Shown here piece by piece: positions 1 through 13,100 of a stretch of DNA of 64,000 nucleotides; position 1 is the first letter of the stretch, and every line of letters begins with the position of its first letter. Source of the DNA: Populus alba (Eukaryota; Streptophyta; Magnoliopsida; Malpighiales; Salicaceae). Under the pieces are notes generated by a model. It saw only the letters and a list, made by a program, of their open reading frames with translations, was not told where the DNA came from and ran no database searches. The translations under genes and the position numbers were made by a program. The stretch spans positions 11,706,147-11,770,146 of the forward strand of contig NC_133297.1 in the NCBI RefSeq assembly GCF_005239225.2, written 5' to 3'.

Positions 1-96
1 TCTGGACAATAAAGGCTGCATTGGTGAGCATCACTTTGGTTTTAAGAAAATTTTAGTAGACAATTGCAGACTGCATTTTGATATCCTGGTGTATAG

Positions 97-2219
97 GAAA
101 TGCTGCTTTATCATATGGAGAATTCTTGCATGCCACGAGAAACTTTTCACTGGCAAAGGACTTCTACCAGAAGGTTATTCATGAGGTGGCTAAAAAAAAA
201 GACTTTACAGATATCCGTGCCCTGGCAGCTTGTAATATGGCTTCAGAGGAAGTTCTGCTTGCAGCTACCTGTGCCTTGGGACAGCTTGAGGTGCACATGG
301 GGTATGCTTAGAGTTATTTTTATGCCCTTAATTGACCATTTCATTTGTATCGCTGTCTTTTCATTCCATTTAAAACTTATATTCGTTTCAGGAACTTTGG
401 CAATGCAGAAGAGACATTGACTAGTGCACTAAAACAGAGCTGAGCAAATTTTTGGTGTGCTATTTTGAATTTGTACTTTTTAATTGCATTTTAATTTGGA
501 ACTTTTTGGAGTTTATCCAAGGATCTATCAGAACTCTCTATGGTTTTATTGTTGTCATGTAGGCTCTCGTCATCCCAAGGTTGGTGTAGTTTTAACCTGC
601 CTGGCTCTCATGTTCCAGCATAAAGCAAAACAAGAGCACTCAAGTTCTCTTTTAATACAAGAGGTCAGAACCTTACCTTACGCATAGAAATACTGTCCGA
701 ATTTTAAAATTTCAATCTCTATCCTTCACTTTATTACCTCACCATCAGTTAACCTTCATGGTTTAAAATTATAACTTGGTTGATTTTTGGATCATTGATC
801 TCATCTAGCAAGTTAGAGTTCCAAGTATATGTTGGATCTAGGGACCATCATGGTAGAATATTATTTGTTTTGGCAAAGGTTATGAGGCATTACCCCGTAG
901 TAATCAAACTTTAGATAGATAGATAAGATAGGTAGTGTCAGATTAATTTTCCTTTGGTTCATTGAGAACCTCACTTTAGTCTCTTGAATCATTTCTCCTT
1001 TTCTTGAGGGAAAAAAAAGAAGAAAAGAATTCAGTGTCATGTTCATTTGTTGATTGAAGTGGTCACGTACAACATTGGTATAACATTCAGCTTGATGCGG
1101 TCAAGTCACTGTAACTTATTTGTGTTTTCACTCTTTTTGCTATGGTATGGGTCATAAATCATTGACAGGGTCTTTATAGAAGGGCAATAGAGTTGCTGAA
1201 AGCTCCACCTCTGGACTTAGAAGGTATATGAAGTTGATTTTTTTTCCCTCTCATGCAAGTACAGTACTCATTTTGTTTTTGATTGCGCAGTTAACAGCAC
1301 AATGAGATGTAGGATGGATGTCATTGCTCTTGCAAGAGGTACGGTTGACTATTTAACTGCTTAGATATGCATTTTGATATTCTTTTGGTATTGATATGAA
1401 TATCGTGCCAATTGTCCTAGTTAACCATTTTATCAAGCCTGTCCTTGTTCACTTCTCTGAAGCCTTGAATGTTGTGGCCTCTGCTGTGAATCCTGTCCCT
1501 AAACAACCATTCAGGCATCATTATACCTTGTTACCTTGACTTGGGTTTTGTGGTTGCAAGGCGGGTAGGTGTTTCTAAGTTTGTGTAAATCTGGAGTGGT
1601 TTTGTTATCTGCTTGGATTGTAGAATGCTTCAAGAGTGTTTTGTGCACAGGATGGACAATATCTGATGTCTGGAAGTGTAATTAGCTAGGAGGTTAAATT
1701 TGGAGATAACCACAATTTTAGTGTTTCTATGAGCTCCTCTTTTTCCAATACGAGTTCTTCGTGCTTTTCAGAACTATCAATCAAGTGCATTTGTTCCATA
1801 ATTTTGATTACTAGTGTGGCAGTAGTTTCTTGAGAAGGGTTTAAGAACAAACACACTTGTGATGGTATTTTAAAATTACAAGAAAAGGATTAAAAAATTG
1901 TAAAGCAAATGAACTCAAATAGAAATTTTGAAAAATACAGGCACCAGATTGTGATTTTATCTGTTCTGTGGTTGTTGCATCCCTTTAATGGTCAATTCTG
2001 TAGGTGGCTATGCAGAAACACTTTGCATTTCAAGAGAACAGAAAGAGTGAAGGAGAGAAAATGAAAAGGTGGGCAGAGGCTGCATGGAGAAACCGCAGCT
2101 TGTCACTATCTGAGGCTCTGAAAATCTCAGATTCTTCCAACAGAATGCCTGTGGTAGATGGCCCGAATTTGCAGAGCTTTGTAGTTTCACTTTCAGCAAA
2201 AAACAGTTCAACGATATGA
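97..2219 (+). pseudogene. 3' part of a TPR-protein gene with two frameshifts
   Basis: Six exons can be traced on AG/GT sites: 97-301, 392-454, 563-663, 1169-1223, 1291-1338 and 2004-2219. Joined, they read as the C-terminal half of a plant tetratricopeptide-repeat protein. Recognisable stretches are AALSYGEFLHATRNFSLAKD in exon 1, HPKVGVVLTCLALMF in exon 3, YRRAIELLKAPPLD in exon 4 and KMKRWAEAAWRN in the last exon. Codon phases match across all the introns. Two single-base insertions break the frame: one near 438-442 in the second exon, giving an immediate TGA, and one near 2029-2031 in the last exon, also leading to TGA. Upstream exons lie outside the window. Perfect splice sites and good protein identity suggest either very recent inactivation or two sequence errors in an active gene. 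The family function is protein-protein interaction; the specific role is unknown. Confidence 0.75.
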
Positions 2220-2460
2220 GGATACGTGAGAAGCCGCTCCAAAGCACAAATGCATCACCTCCATGTTGGGCATGAATGCGCCTGCCATGTCATTTACTTT
2301 TGTCTCTGAGATATCCACAAAGCCTTGCACATCATCCATCAGCTCGTTAAACAATCCCAAGCGATATTTGTTAGGATTGTTGTACATCGGCAAATGTATG
2401 AGATTTCCTTTCTTTTTCTATACCTATGTAAATAAAGGATGTGAAGACTGAAGAAATCTT
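2220..2460 (+). other. Probable 3' UTR of the TPR gene with poly(A) signal
   Basis: The stretch follows the TPR stop codon and contains AATAAA at 2431-2436 in a T-rich context, which would serve as a polyadenylation signal. No coding similarity is visible on either strand. Confidence 0.4.
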
Positions 2461-2979
2461 TTGTTCCTGGAGATTAAGGTCTACAGTGATCGTAGTGGCC
2501 ATGGAGTGTGATGCCCAGAATATGGTGTGCTTTTTAAGGTTTTAACCGGTTTGATTCTGGCCCCCCGATGACCTCTTTGAACTGTATTGTATTGGGTGAC
2601 CTGATTTTTGTGAGCCAGGACTTGGAAGGAGGAAAGACTTGAACTGAAAATGAAGCTTGTCGATAACCCGAGAACCAATTGGGAGATATAAGAAAAGCTT
2701 CTCACTATTGTGAGTAAAATTGTTTAATAAATCTACTATTGTGCTATTTGAATTAAAATTACCATCGAAAAACATAACTGAAAAAGAAAATAAATGAATT
2801 GATTAAGAAATGAATTTTTTATATGAAATTCACACAAATACCATTAAAAAGAAAGGAAGAAGCCATAAGGGTTTGTTAGGTTGCTTGTCCTTGTACTATA
2901 TATGCTTAGACTTGAAAATAAGAACATGTTGTCTGTGACAGTCAATGTCCATGAGCTGGGCTATCAAAGTCCAGATGAG

Positions 2980-3180
2980 CTGCACTTGAGTCTTGTTTTA
3001 GTGGTGGAAAGGACTTGTTCCTTTTCTACTCCCAGGGTTCAAATCTTACCGTACATGCCTGTTGCACCCCCCGCAGTGCTTTACATACTCACTGAGTTTA
3101 CAGGATGTTCAAAATCGGCTGTGGGATTAGTCGTGGTGCGCGCAAGCTGACCCGAACATCCATATAAATAAAAAAAAAAA
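2980..3180 (+). mobile_element. tRNA-derived SINE
   Basis: The element has a degenerate pol III box A (TTTTAGTGG, about 2996-3004), a clear box B (GGTTCAAATC near 3037), and the plant-SINE 3' motif GGGATTAGTCGTGGTGCGCG (from 3123) followed by CAAGCTGACCCGAACATCC and an A-rich tail (about 3164-3180). It is flanked by near-perfect target-site duplications: AGTCCAGATGAG at 2968-2979 and AGTCCAGAAGAG ending at 3191. About 200 bp long, it looks full length. The 3' module resembles Salicaceae SINEs, by memory only. Confidence 0.85.
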
Positions 3181-3191
3181 GTCCAGAAGAG

Positions 3192-6100
3192 TTACGCAAG
3201 CAGCAAGCTTTCTTATGAAGGCATGTGAATTATATCAAGTTTTTTTGTTTGCCCTGCTATTGGATGCCTAGTAATCTGAAAAATCACAATCCTGCAGTGG
3301 AAATCTTGGCGTGAAGTAGTGACATTGTCGATTTGGAAGGAAATAGGACAGTAAATACAGAAGTTCTTTCGGTTCTGTTTTTGATCTCCTCTTTCTCTTT
3401 TATGTCACTTTCTTTTGTTTTTTTCTTCTGTATAAGATGAATCTGAAATTGTAAATTCTTTGTTCTTACACAAATCCAATTTATAAACATTTTTTTATCA
3501 GTTCAGAAATATCAAAAAAAAAAAAATCTATCTATTCTGTCGGAGACTGCAAATTTGCTTGAAACAGTTTTCAAAATAACGTGCTTGTATGCTGCCTGGT
3601 GCTGCTGTGGTGTGATGTACAGATGATAATTAGTTATTGTTTTTTATTTATAAATGTTAATGGTGTTTGAGTAAATTATAGTCACCGTAAGTCGGCCGGC
3701 ATTGTCTCCTACTAAATCTAAAAAGACTTCTAAAATTCCACATCCACGTTTAGAAAGGAGGAGGAGGAGGAAAATGCTCTAAAATAATGAGAGGGACCAT
3801 TCTCCATTAACTCACCCTCCCGGCATCGGATTGACGTGGAACGGTGGAAATTGGACTTTTCCAAGTGCAGATGAGCCGTTGCTATATAATAATGGGAAGC
3901 TCCCTTTCCATGAAAAGTCTACTTTCCACAAAACTAGACTTTTCACAAGGGCACTTCCTCGAGTTGCCTGCCTGTCAGCCAGAGAATATCATTTTCACGA
4001 AAAAAAAGCAACTTTCATGAAAAATAATTTTTACATTTTTTTTATGTGTATTATCATTAAAAATAACTAATTAATACAAAATATTTTTCAGTTAAAAAAA
4101 ATTAGTCTGGTTTTTCAGAAAAGTATATTAACTTTTATTTTGGACGAAAAATACTTTCCAAAGTTATGAAAAAGTTTAAAAATATCATATTATTTGCTGA
4201 TTTATATCAAATTCGGTTCAAACTCTTAATTGCTATATATTTTTGTTTTGAATTTTTTTCTTCAATTTTATCTCTTAGAATTTAAATTTTTTATAATTGT
4301 TATTTGTTTTCTCTTATTATTTTTTTAATTGAAATTTTTTATCTATTAAGTTTAATCTTATTCTTTTGATTGTTACTTGTTTTTATTTAAAATAATTTAT
4401 GAAATTATTATTATTATTATTATTTTAATTTCATTATCTTTTAATTTTCTTATATTTTAGATTTGATCTTTATTATTTTAATTATTATTTATTTATTTAA
4501 AATAATTTATGATTTCAACTTTAATTTTCATCCAACTTTTTAAATAGTAATATTTTTTTCTCATTATTTTAATAAACTTGAAAAAAATTTATTAATAAAT
4601 TATTTTTCAGATCATTTTTCATTACATAACCAAACATTCAAAAATATTTATTTTTTATAATACTATCAATATAAATAAATAATTTATTTCGTGGAAATTC
4701 ACCTCACAGTAAACGTGCCTTAATGATGATGAATTCCACAAGGTGGCTTCATTTCGGGGGAAAATGATTGATCCAAGGTACTTGAAGTTGCTTCGTAAAT
4801 CTGGCATTCGAACCCAATTTCTTTTCTTCGAGGGAAAACTCGTTTGGTAATATTTGCCGTACGCAATCGATCATGTTCCACGTGTGTATATATATATATA
4901 TAAAAAAAATTTACTCATCCTCTCTTAGAAAAATTCCTTTTGTTTCTTTTTTATGAATACAAAGGGTTGGGAGTATTAGGAGGTGCGAAAAAAAACAAAA
5001 GCTTGGCGACTTCACGCCACGAATGAAACCGAAATATCAGGTTCTTCCAGGCTTCAGCAGCCAGGCCCCCCATCCTCAGTTGTTGAGTGGCTGCCACATG
5101 TGTTGCAAAAAATAATTACTTTATAAACTCTAAAATAGATTAATTCATCAGGTTCTTGATTTATTTTTAATAATTATAAATTTGAGTTTTTTATAACTAT
5201 TAAAACTTATATAACTGTTTATTTCAGTATTCTTGAGATTAATTCATATATATATATATAAGTTGGTATAAACACCTTTCGTTAATAAAAAGAATATATA
5301 TATATATATATTAATTGTATCCTTTTCAATAAGTTTTTTGTTTTCTAAGGGAATTTAAGAAGAAATGAATAGCACAGGTCTTGTCCTTGTGGACATATTC
5401 AATTGTATTATTCCCACTCCATAAAGCTTCTTCTTCTTCTTCTTGTTCTTCTTCTTTTTTTAAAAAAAAAAAGCTAAAAAAAAGGCTTAAAGACTACTTT
5501 TTCTTTTTCATAAAGGCTTTAATTATTAAAGATTAACTGTTTTAGTCAATGAACCGATCAGTGCTATCTTTGCCACGAATTTCCTTAAGAAAAGTGGGGA
5601 TGAGTTTTCCTCTTGTGGAAAATGCGAAAGAAACTAGTTTAGTCTTATCTGTAGTAGAAAATGTTGACTGAATTAAAGTCTGAAATGTCAATGTTAAACA
5701 GTCCCGGTTTTGAGCATTTTGCTATGTTGCTATCAATTTGATGTGTCCAATTTCCATCCAACAGGTTGGAAGTGTCTTTGAAATTCTATGTATTTAACAG
5801 TAAGAATTGCTTATGGAAAGTGGAAACTCGCCTGGAACAATTTTTTTAAGCTCCTGTGGGTGCCTGCGGAAAGCTGGTTGGTATTATATAGCATCAATGC
5901 CGCAAGAACATTGCGTGCCCTGGAATTCTTGTATAAATCATCATGTAGCTTCACATATTCGAGGAGGAGATAACCTATTTTGATTTTTGAAAAACTTGAA
6001 CCAATTAATTGAATTATTCTCAAGTGCAATCGTGCATTTTGGCATACCCCAGGGTAATCTTATTACAAACCAAAACACACTGGAAGTTGATCCTTTTATC

Positions 6101-8200
6101 AGACTATGAACTTCAGATTTAAGTGTCACATTACATAGATTACAATACATAGATCCATCTCTGTTTTCTTCCCTTTTTCAGTTTCTATTCTTTCACTCTG
6201 GTTACTCTGTTTTATCACAGTGTTTTACTGATTTTCCCGTTTACCTTTGTCAGGTGTTTTAATAATTTACAAGCTCGAGCACCGCAAAAGAGAGAGGCTG
6301 GTGAGTCACTTCGAATCCACAGTGCTTCTTAACAAGCATTAAAGTTTCTTATTAGCATAATCTCGGTCTGGCTGGCTAATTATGAATAAAAGAATTGGGT
6401 GGTTGCATGTGATGACAGGTTCACTGGATCCATGTCCCGCGCGCAATGTTTAATCATGGAAGGGCTTTCCGAAGTGGCGCATATTTGCGTTTTCCTGAGG
6501 TGCTCTTCGTTGGTGTTATCAATGGCGCCATACAACTTTTTTAATTCCGTTCTCGTTAATTCTATTCAAAAAAAACCCCGCTCCATGGTGTATGTATTAT
6601 ATTAAATTCGAAACTATGCCCCTTAATCATTGCATTATCTTGATGTGTTTTTTCATTCCTCGGGACTCTTAATCAAGATATCCATACGATGAGCATGAAA
6701 ATCCAAAAAGAACCAAAATGCAAGGTTGATAAGACTTGGAAATCGGTGACACCACAAGGCCTATACCAGAACATCATAACGACGGCGATGGCTGAGGTGA
6801 CTAGTTCCACCTCGGCCATTTGGTGAAAACAGAGCTTTGACTAATTCTGTTCTAGACTCCTGTTGACATTCAAGTAGCCTTTTTTCTTGCAGGCATGCAG
6901 ATGCTTGTCAACTAAACGCGGGTTACAGAGGATAATGGAGCAGAGCAGGGCAACATGGTACATATATAGGCATCTTTCGTGCTTGTGCTGCTCTTTTCTT
7001 AAAGTGATTGATAAAAACAAAATCACCCCTCTTTAACCATATCCCGATCCCGCAGATTGACCTTTGTTGAGCGATGCTATAAAATGTACAAGAATACACC
7101 TCTTCATTAATTTCACTCCGACACAAATCCTTGACACATGAAGATGCTTGAGTGAAATTGTTCGGTTCTGAGATGAAGCAGTACAGATTGATAAATTATT
7201 TCTCCGTTTTGATTTTTTTATCACTTAAGAAAATAATGGGATCCCAACTTAATTGGTTTTGCTGTTGACTAGAAAATCTTTATACAACATAAATATGTGT
7301 TACATTTTTTCTCGTGTTTGGTTAAGACTAGGAAAACTGATACAATGCATCATGCATGGTCATGCTATCTAAAAAGGTAACGCAAGTAGTGGTGCCCAGT
7401 TTTTTAGGTGTTGTTGAAGTTGTTATTAAAAATATTTTTTGTTGAAAAATATATTAAAAATAATGTTTTAGATTTTTTTTTAATATCAACATAACCAAAC
7501 AACAATTCAAAAATATAAAAAAAATATATAAAACTTTAAAATAAAAAAATAAACTTTTTAAAAAACTTCAGGCTAAAACACGCAGTGCAAACTGAAATAA
7601 GTGTCTGTAATGACATGGCTTGGCCTTAGATTCGTTAAATTCAACAAATACGGAGAGAAAAAAGGTGTGGTAAATTATACATTAATTTTCAACAACAAAC
7701 CCCGGATTCTTTGCTCAGAGAGTAAAGCCAAGATTTATTAATAAATTTTGAAGATTTTTCTACATAGCTTAAACGGCAATAAAAAAAAACAAAACGACTC
7801 GGCCGGATATTTTTGAAGAAGGATAATGCTTGAAGTTTTATTTGACTTATGACAAATGTGACGTGAGATTCAAAATCGAAAATCTAATGCTCTTGTTCGT
7901 GCTAAGACTCATACAGAAGTTACAAGCATGCTGATTAAATCCAAATTTAAGTATGGGAAAATTATATTTACGTCCTGACCAACGATGGAAAAGATTTAAG
8001 TTTTTGTTCTTTTTAGAGAAGAAAAAAAATTATTATGTTTGTTTTATACCAATGGAAGAGAGAAGATTAACAGAGAAATAGACTAAATGTTATTATGCTG
8101 CTTCAAAGATCTGATCAACATCTGAAAAAATGCAATACATATCGATAAATATTGTTATAATTCTCTGCGAAATCTGTCTGTGCACAGCATCTTCTTCAGC
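3192..8200. other. Intergenic, AT-rich, no gene recognised
   Basis: Only short ORFs occur and none resembles a known family. 4080-4700 is extremely AT-rich. Simple repeats include TA repeats near 4885-4903, 5246-5260 and 5293-5310, and a CTT-type run at about 5427-5460. A TATA-like ATATAATAA near 3884-3894 has no associated coding sequence. Confidence 0.5.
7396..7600. repeat. Possible degraded MITE-like copy
   Basis: The block is AT-rich, with Aaaaatattttttgttg-type tracts and a right end reading CTAAAACACGCAGTGCAAAC, resembling the ends of the MITE-like family seen at 30555, 32222 and 39484. No target-site duplication could be defined. Confidence 0.3.
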
Positions 8201-10944
8201 AGCTTATATTCTGTCCCAGCCATATTACCAAAACTAAGTTTTGTTGCTTCTCTACACAGGAATTACGAAATGGCTATTGGGCGGAAACGCTTTAACAGAG
8301 GTACAGGAGTGAAAGGCAAATGAGATTTGTATTGATGGAGCACAATGTGACATTTCACGTCTTCAGGTAACAAGAAAATGACGTTACTGTTAACAGACTC
8401 ACTGTATAAGTGAATATAGCCAATGCATACAAACTAAACCGTCGACTTCTTGTTTTCTCTGATGCAAGAAGTTTCTGGTTCCAAATGTCGAAGGTGGCTT
8501 GTTCAGGACCCATCTTTCCGCGTAATTTATCTGGACTCTCGTTAGCCCGCAATGACCATTCCGTAAATACAAATTAGAATATTATGTGTCTTAATATTCC
8601 TGCTGCAATTTTTCCACTCTGCTTTCTCTTTCGACACTTGTGGAGTTTCCAGTCACCATACTGATAGGCTATATGTGCTCGAGACAGCTTAAATATTGAT
8701 ACCAGTGTAATGCTTCGGTCAATCCGGCAAGTGGAAGATAACTGGAAGTATAGCGACATGTTTACATGAACGTGTGGAGCTGAGAACAATTTTTTCCCTA
8801 CCTGTCTACTCCAGCGACAGCTAAATATTCTTTCTGCCTCTCCAACAAAGCTCCAATGGTAGCGGCTTGCATCTTGGCAATTAGAGCAACTGGTGTGATT
8901 TTGCCAAGAGAAACGGCCTCCATAATTAGTTTTATGACTCTGGCATATGCTAGCCTAATATATCAGATGAAAAGCCCGAGATCATCTTTGAAATCCTGGA
9001 GCCAAAGAGGTTTTTCAATTGATCATTAATATAGTTTATGAAAGCGAGTTGTTACAAGCCTAATTCTTGCCTCTGCATTTTGATGTGAAGCTCCTTTTTT
9101 TTCCTGGACTGGAATAATCGAATTCGGTGTTCTGTTGAACATAGGTTGCTATTGAGATTTGCATACCTTCCTCCAAATTTGGCATGGGTTCACATGGCGT
9201 CCGCTCGGGCTGGACAGTGGTTCCTGAAAGAGTTGAAATCTCCAACGGATTTCCTGTCATAGAAGATTTCAACCGCATTGTATGCACCTGCTTCAAATGG
9301 GCGCTTTCAAATATTGGTCAAGGCCTGGCAGGACTTAGCATGCCTTTCTAGAGTGGTTACGCAGGTGAGTTAGCGGTGTGACTGAAACTTCCGTTTGGAA
9401 AGATTTTGTAGCATCACAAAGCTGACCTTTTCAAATTAGGATTCACTCTTTTCAAATACTTGGTTTCAGGCCTGTGTGCAATGTTGGTTGACTAACTACA
9501 AAGATGAAAACGCGAAAAATACTTGTTGAAAGGCATTGCATCGGCTTGGATTGAGGTCTATGGAGGCAAAAATGCCCCTTATGTGTGGGATCATTTTCCA
9601 AGGGATGAGTTCTTGAAGTGTTTCCAATGAAATTCTAGAGAAAACACATGTAGTGACTGTTCCAGGTAGAGGATTGGTCCTGGTGGTGAGAGTATATCAG
9701 AAGTTAGTGCATTTTGTCATAGAAGAGAATTGATGGAAGCCTTCTCTGAGGATGAAAAAATTATTTAAGATGAATTTTGTATCTTGATCGCTGCATTGAG
9801 TCAATAAATAATTTATGATTTTAGTCCCCTATGTTTTTTAATGATTTTTGTAATTTAGGTCTTTTGGTTTTGAAAAACCATAGGGGCCCGGAGTAGTCCT
9901 TTTGATAAAGGTTGATTGTTAATTATGTTTAAAAAATTTTTAAATTACTTTTTTTTTAATGAAATCTTTTATTTTTTCTGCAGTAGGTGAATATTAGGAA
10001 AACTTGATTTGAAATGAAGGATGTTTTAGAAAAAGAAAAGAAACAATTAAAAATTATTAAGAAAAAATCAATAGAGCGACTAAAGCTACAAACAAATATG
10101 AAAATAATAGCTAAAGACTCCATAATTAGGTTCCTTAAAGACTAAAGGGATTGGCCTGATTGGTTTCAACTAGAAACACATGTATGTAGGTCGCAATGAT
10201 CGAATGGAACTGTTTTTCTTTTTCTTCACCATCTTAATTAGAGTGATGGCTATAGTCACAACAGGTTTTAAGGACAGATGTTTCCTGCTAAATTATTGAT
10301 GTGATGTATGGAGGCAGGTCATCCAGATTCCAACAAAAGTCTAAAAAATGCTCTCTAATAAATCAATAACTGAGGGGATATTAGGGGGGGGGGGGGTGGT
10401 ACTAAAATGACGAGGCTTCCTAAGCTATCAGAAATAAGCCATGCGTGTTAGGTTGTTGGCCCGTTAAGCATCAAAACCAAGAATGGATCGACAACCGTCC
10501 ATGACAAAAGAAAGTGCCAGCAGACCAAATGTCAGAACAAGTTGGTGAGAAGGATGGCCAAATATGATTGAGAAAAAGCGGAGTCGTTGGCCATTGATGC
10601 CTAAAACAGAGGCAAGATCATTTATAGAGCAACAGAATGAGCAGAAGAAATAGAGAGAAACATGTGAGGAGAGAAGAGAGAAGGGCTGGCCAAGAAACAG
10701 GCATCTGCAAAGTGCAGAGTGATGGGAGTTGAGTGGAATTGATGAATCTCTTTCTACGTGAATGTGGTATCCTTTCTTATCTGCTAATATATAGATTTAT
10801 TTTATGAATTTGTCGGAACCATGTTAAACATTGTGTCTGCCGCTCAGCCCTCTCAAATGGGCATGTGATGTCTTGAACACCACGCGGTCCACAACAATAC
10901 GTTCTTGATGATTGAATGTTTACATTACAGAAGACACAGTATGA
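8201..10944. other. Intergenic with unassigned, possibly decayed coding patches
   Basis: No intact gene is seen. Two patches have unusually protein-like reading frames: minus 8798-8962 (54 codons ending in TAG, containing VIKLIMEAVSLGKITPVALI) and plus 9512-9632 (containing KGIASAWIEVYGGKNAPYVW before a stop). I recognise neither. A poly-G run lies at 10385-10396. The right edge abuts the first assembly gap. Confidence 0.35.
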
Positions 10945-11444
10945 NNNNNNNNNNNNNNNNNNNNNNNNNNNNNNNNNNNNNNNNNNNNNNNNNNNNNNNN
11001 NNNNNNNNNNNNNNNNNNNNNNNNNNNNNNNNNNNNNNNNNNNNNNNNNNNNNNNNNNNNNNNNNNNNNNNNNNNNNNNNNNNNNNNNNNNNNNNNNNNN
11101 NNNNNNNNNNNNNNNNNNNNNNNNNNNNNNNNNNNNNNNNNNNNNNNNNNNNNNNNNNNNNNNNNNNNNNNNNNNNNNNNNNNNNNNNNNNNNNNNNNNN
11201 NNNNNNNNNNNNNNNNNNNNNNNNNNNNNNNNNNNNNNNNNNNNNNNNNNNNNNNNNNNNNNNNNNNNNNNNNNNNNNNNNNNNNNNNNNNNNNNNNNNN
11301 NNNNNNNNNNNNNNNNNNNNNNNNNNNNNNNNNNNNNNNNNNNNNNNNNNNNNNNNNNNNNNNNNNNNNNNNNNNNNNNNNNNNNNNNNNNNNNNNNNNN
11401 NNNNNNNNNNNNNNNNNNNNNNNNNNNNNNNNNNNNNNNNNNNN
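10945..11444. other. Assembly gap, exactly 500 N
   Basis: Five hundred consecutive N, the same size as the second gap, so the length is probably nominal. Element A runs into its right edge in the middle of a second RNase H domain, while the left edge shows no Ogre/Tat sequence. The missing integrase and 3' LTR of element A, and possibly the 5' end of element B, may be hidden here. Confidence 0.9.
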
Positions 11445-13100
11445 AGTCTTGGACTGAAACTAGGTATTGTTTTCTTATCAGGAGAAGTTATTAACCGCCC
11501 CCCTGCCCCCGTTACCATATTACCATTTACTGGCCCATCAAAAAAATAATGGTCCACCAAAATCTGTCCTTTTCTTCTCCTTTTCTATTGACAATATATT
11601 TCTTTCATCACCCGGGGGAAATCCCAAATCAAAGATGGTTTCGTAATCTTTAATATCATTATCGTGCCAGTGTGGTCTTTGCGACTTTGCACTTCCCTAT
11701 TTTAACGGGCCTTCCTTGTGCATATACCACTGGATGTTCATTATTTCTGCTAATAAAAAACTTGCCACCTTGCCAATCCTACCTTGAGAGAAAAAGGCTT
11801 ATAACAAATATTGAACCTTCAGGAGGATCCACTGTTTGAAATCAACCAACGTGGTATAGTATAACATGTAATGGTCGCAACCTCTTTTGCGGGCCCACAC
11901 CAACGCACAACAAAGCCTTTCTATCCTCCGTGTATCTGGACTCACATTCTAGTGATTTTTTTACTCAAGTTAATTAAATAGGCGATCTTTCCTTCCTTTC
12001 GGTTTCCATCCTGTCTGTACCAACACAACCTATGGCTACTGCAGTAACGGTAGATATAATTAACTAGAGGATTTTCCTGATACAGCGGAGGAACAGTTAA
12101 ACGTGGATTTGTAAATAATGCTTATTTTATTGAATGCCTCCCACACTCCTCAATTCAGGTTCCGGATTCTTTTTCCTTGTAGCCTGAATATAGGCTTCGC
12201 ATGTTGTTGTTAGCTGAGCTATAAACCGAGGAGCAATGTAATTCAACCTTCCAAGAATCCTCTTACTTCTTTCTCCGTCTTAGGGCGACCCTCATGGCCT
12301 GGATGCCTTACTTTATCCGGATCCACCTCTATACCTCTATCAAGCTTTCCGACTTACCCACAGATATCCCAAACCCAGCTTGCCCCGATTTTACTCCGAA
12401 TGAACATTTTTGCAGGATTAAGCCTTAGTGTCATACCTTTTCCTCAACCTCCCCAAATAACTTCCTCAAACTTCCATTATGATCTTGTTCCTTTTTAGAA
12501 CTTGGCAATTCATATCATCTACATACAAACCTCAATTTCTTTGTGCATCATGTTGTGGAATAGGCAGTCACCATTGCTCTTTGATATTATGTTTGCACCC
12601 CGCGTTCTTTAAACCCAAATGGCATGACCTTGTAGTAGCAGTAGGTCCCCCAAGGCGTTGACAAAAAGTTGTTTTCGCGCGCTTATCCCTCTAAAAGCCA
12701 TTTTATTTGGTGTATCCTGAAAAAACCGTCCCATAAAGTAGGAATAAGTGGAACTTCGGGCCGCATTATCCACTAAAACATCTATGTGTGGTAGAGGAAA
12801 ATCATCCTTAGGCTAGCTTTATTCAAATTTCCGAAAATCCACACAAACTCGAATCTTCCCTTTTTCCTTCTTAGGGGCACCACAACACAATTGTTGAGAC
12901 ACCCATTGTGGGATCTAACTACTTCTAAAAAACCAGCCCATTCTCCACTGCTTTTCGAGTTCTGCCCTTGACCTTGATCCAGACGTCCGGGTGGGCCCTC
13001 CTTTAGCTTCTGCTTGACTGGCTTATAACTTCTTCCAACGGTATCTTGTGCTCTACAATACTTGTATCCAAACCGGGCATATCTTCATAGGGACCAAGCA
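11445..13100 (-). pseudogene. Decayed pol of element A: RT, RNase H and second RNase H
   Basis: Minus-strand translation in shifting frames gives the RT catalytic box YVDDM at 12511-12525 and the RT thumb/connection stretch GRLNYIAPRFIAQLTTTCE at about 12198-12262, preceded by KTEKEVRG. A canonical RNase H-like patch HYMLYYTTLVDFKQW lies at 11833-11877. At 11445-11560 comes the start of a second, archaeal-type RNase H, recognisable as FDGPVN then LITSPDKKTIP, continuing into the gap. Stops and frameshifts occur throughout, so this is a dead copy. An additional RNase H is a known trait of Tat-lineage elements. Integrase is not seen. Confidence 0.7.

Noticed and set aside
3985..4700. A possible large foldback or MITE with TTTCACGAAAA-like ends
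   Set aside because: Ends are too imperfect and the interior too AT-rich to define borders or a target-site duplication by eye.
9830..9890. Inverted repeat CCCTATG...CATAGGGG
   Set aside because: Short arms about 50 bases apart in AT-rich sequence. No flanking duplication and no second copy in the window.
10905..11560. Long frames spanning the first N gap
   Set aside because: Mostly N. Only the minus-strand end at 11445-11560 carries real signal (RNase H) and it is described with pol.
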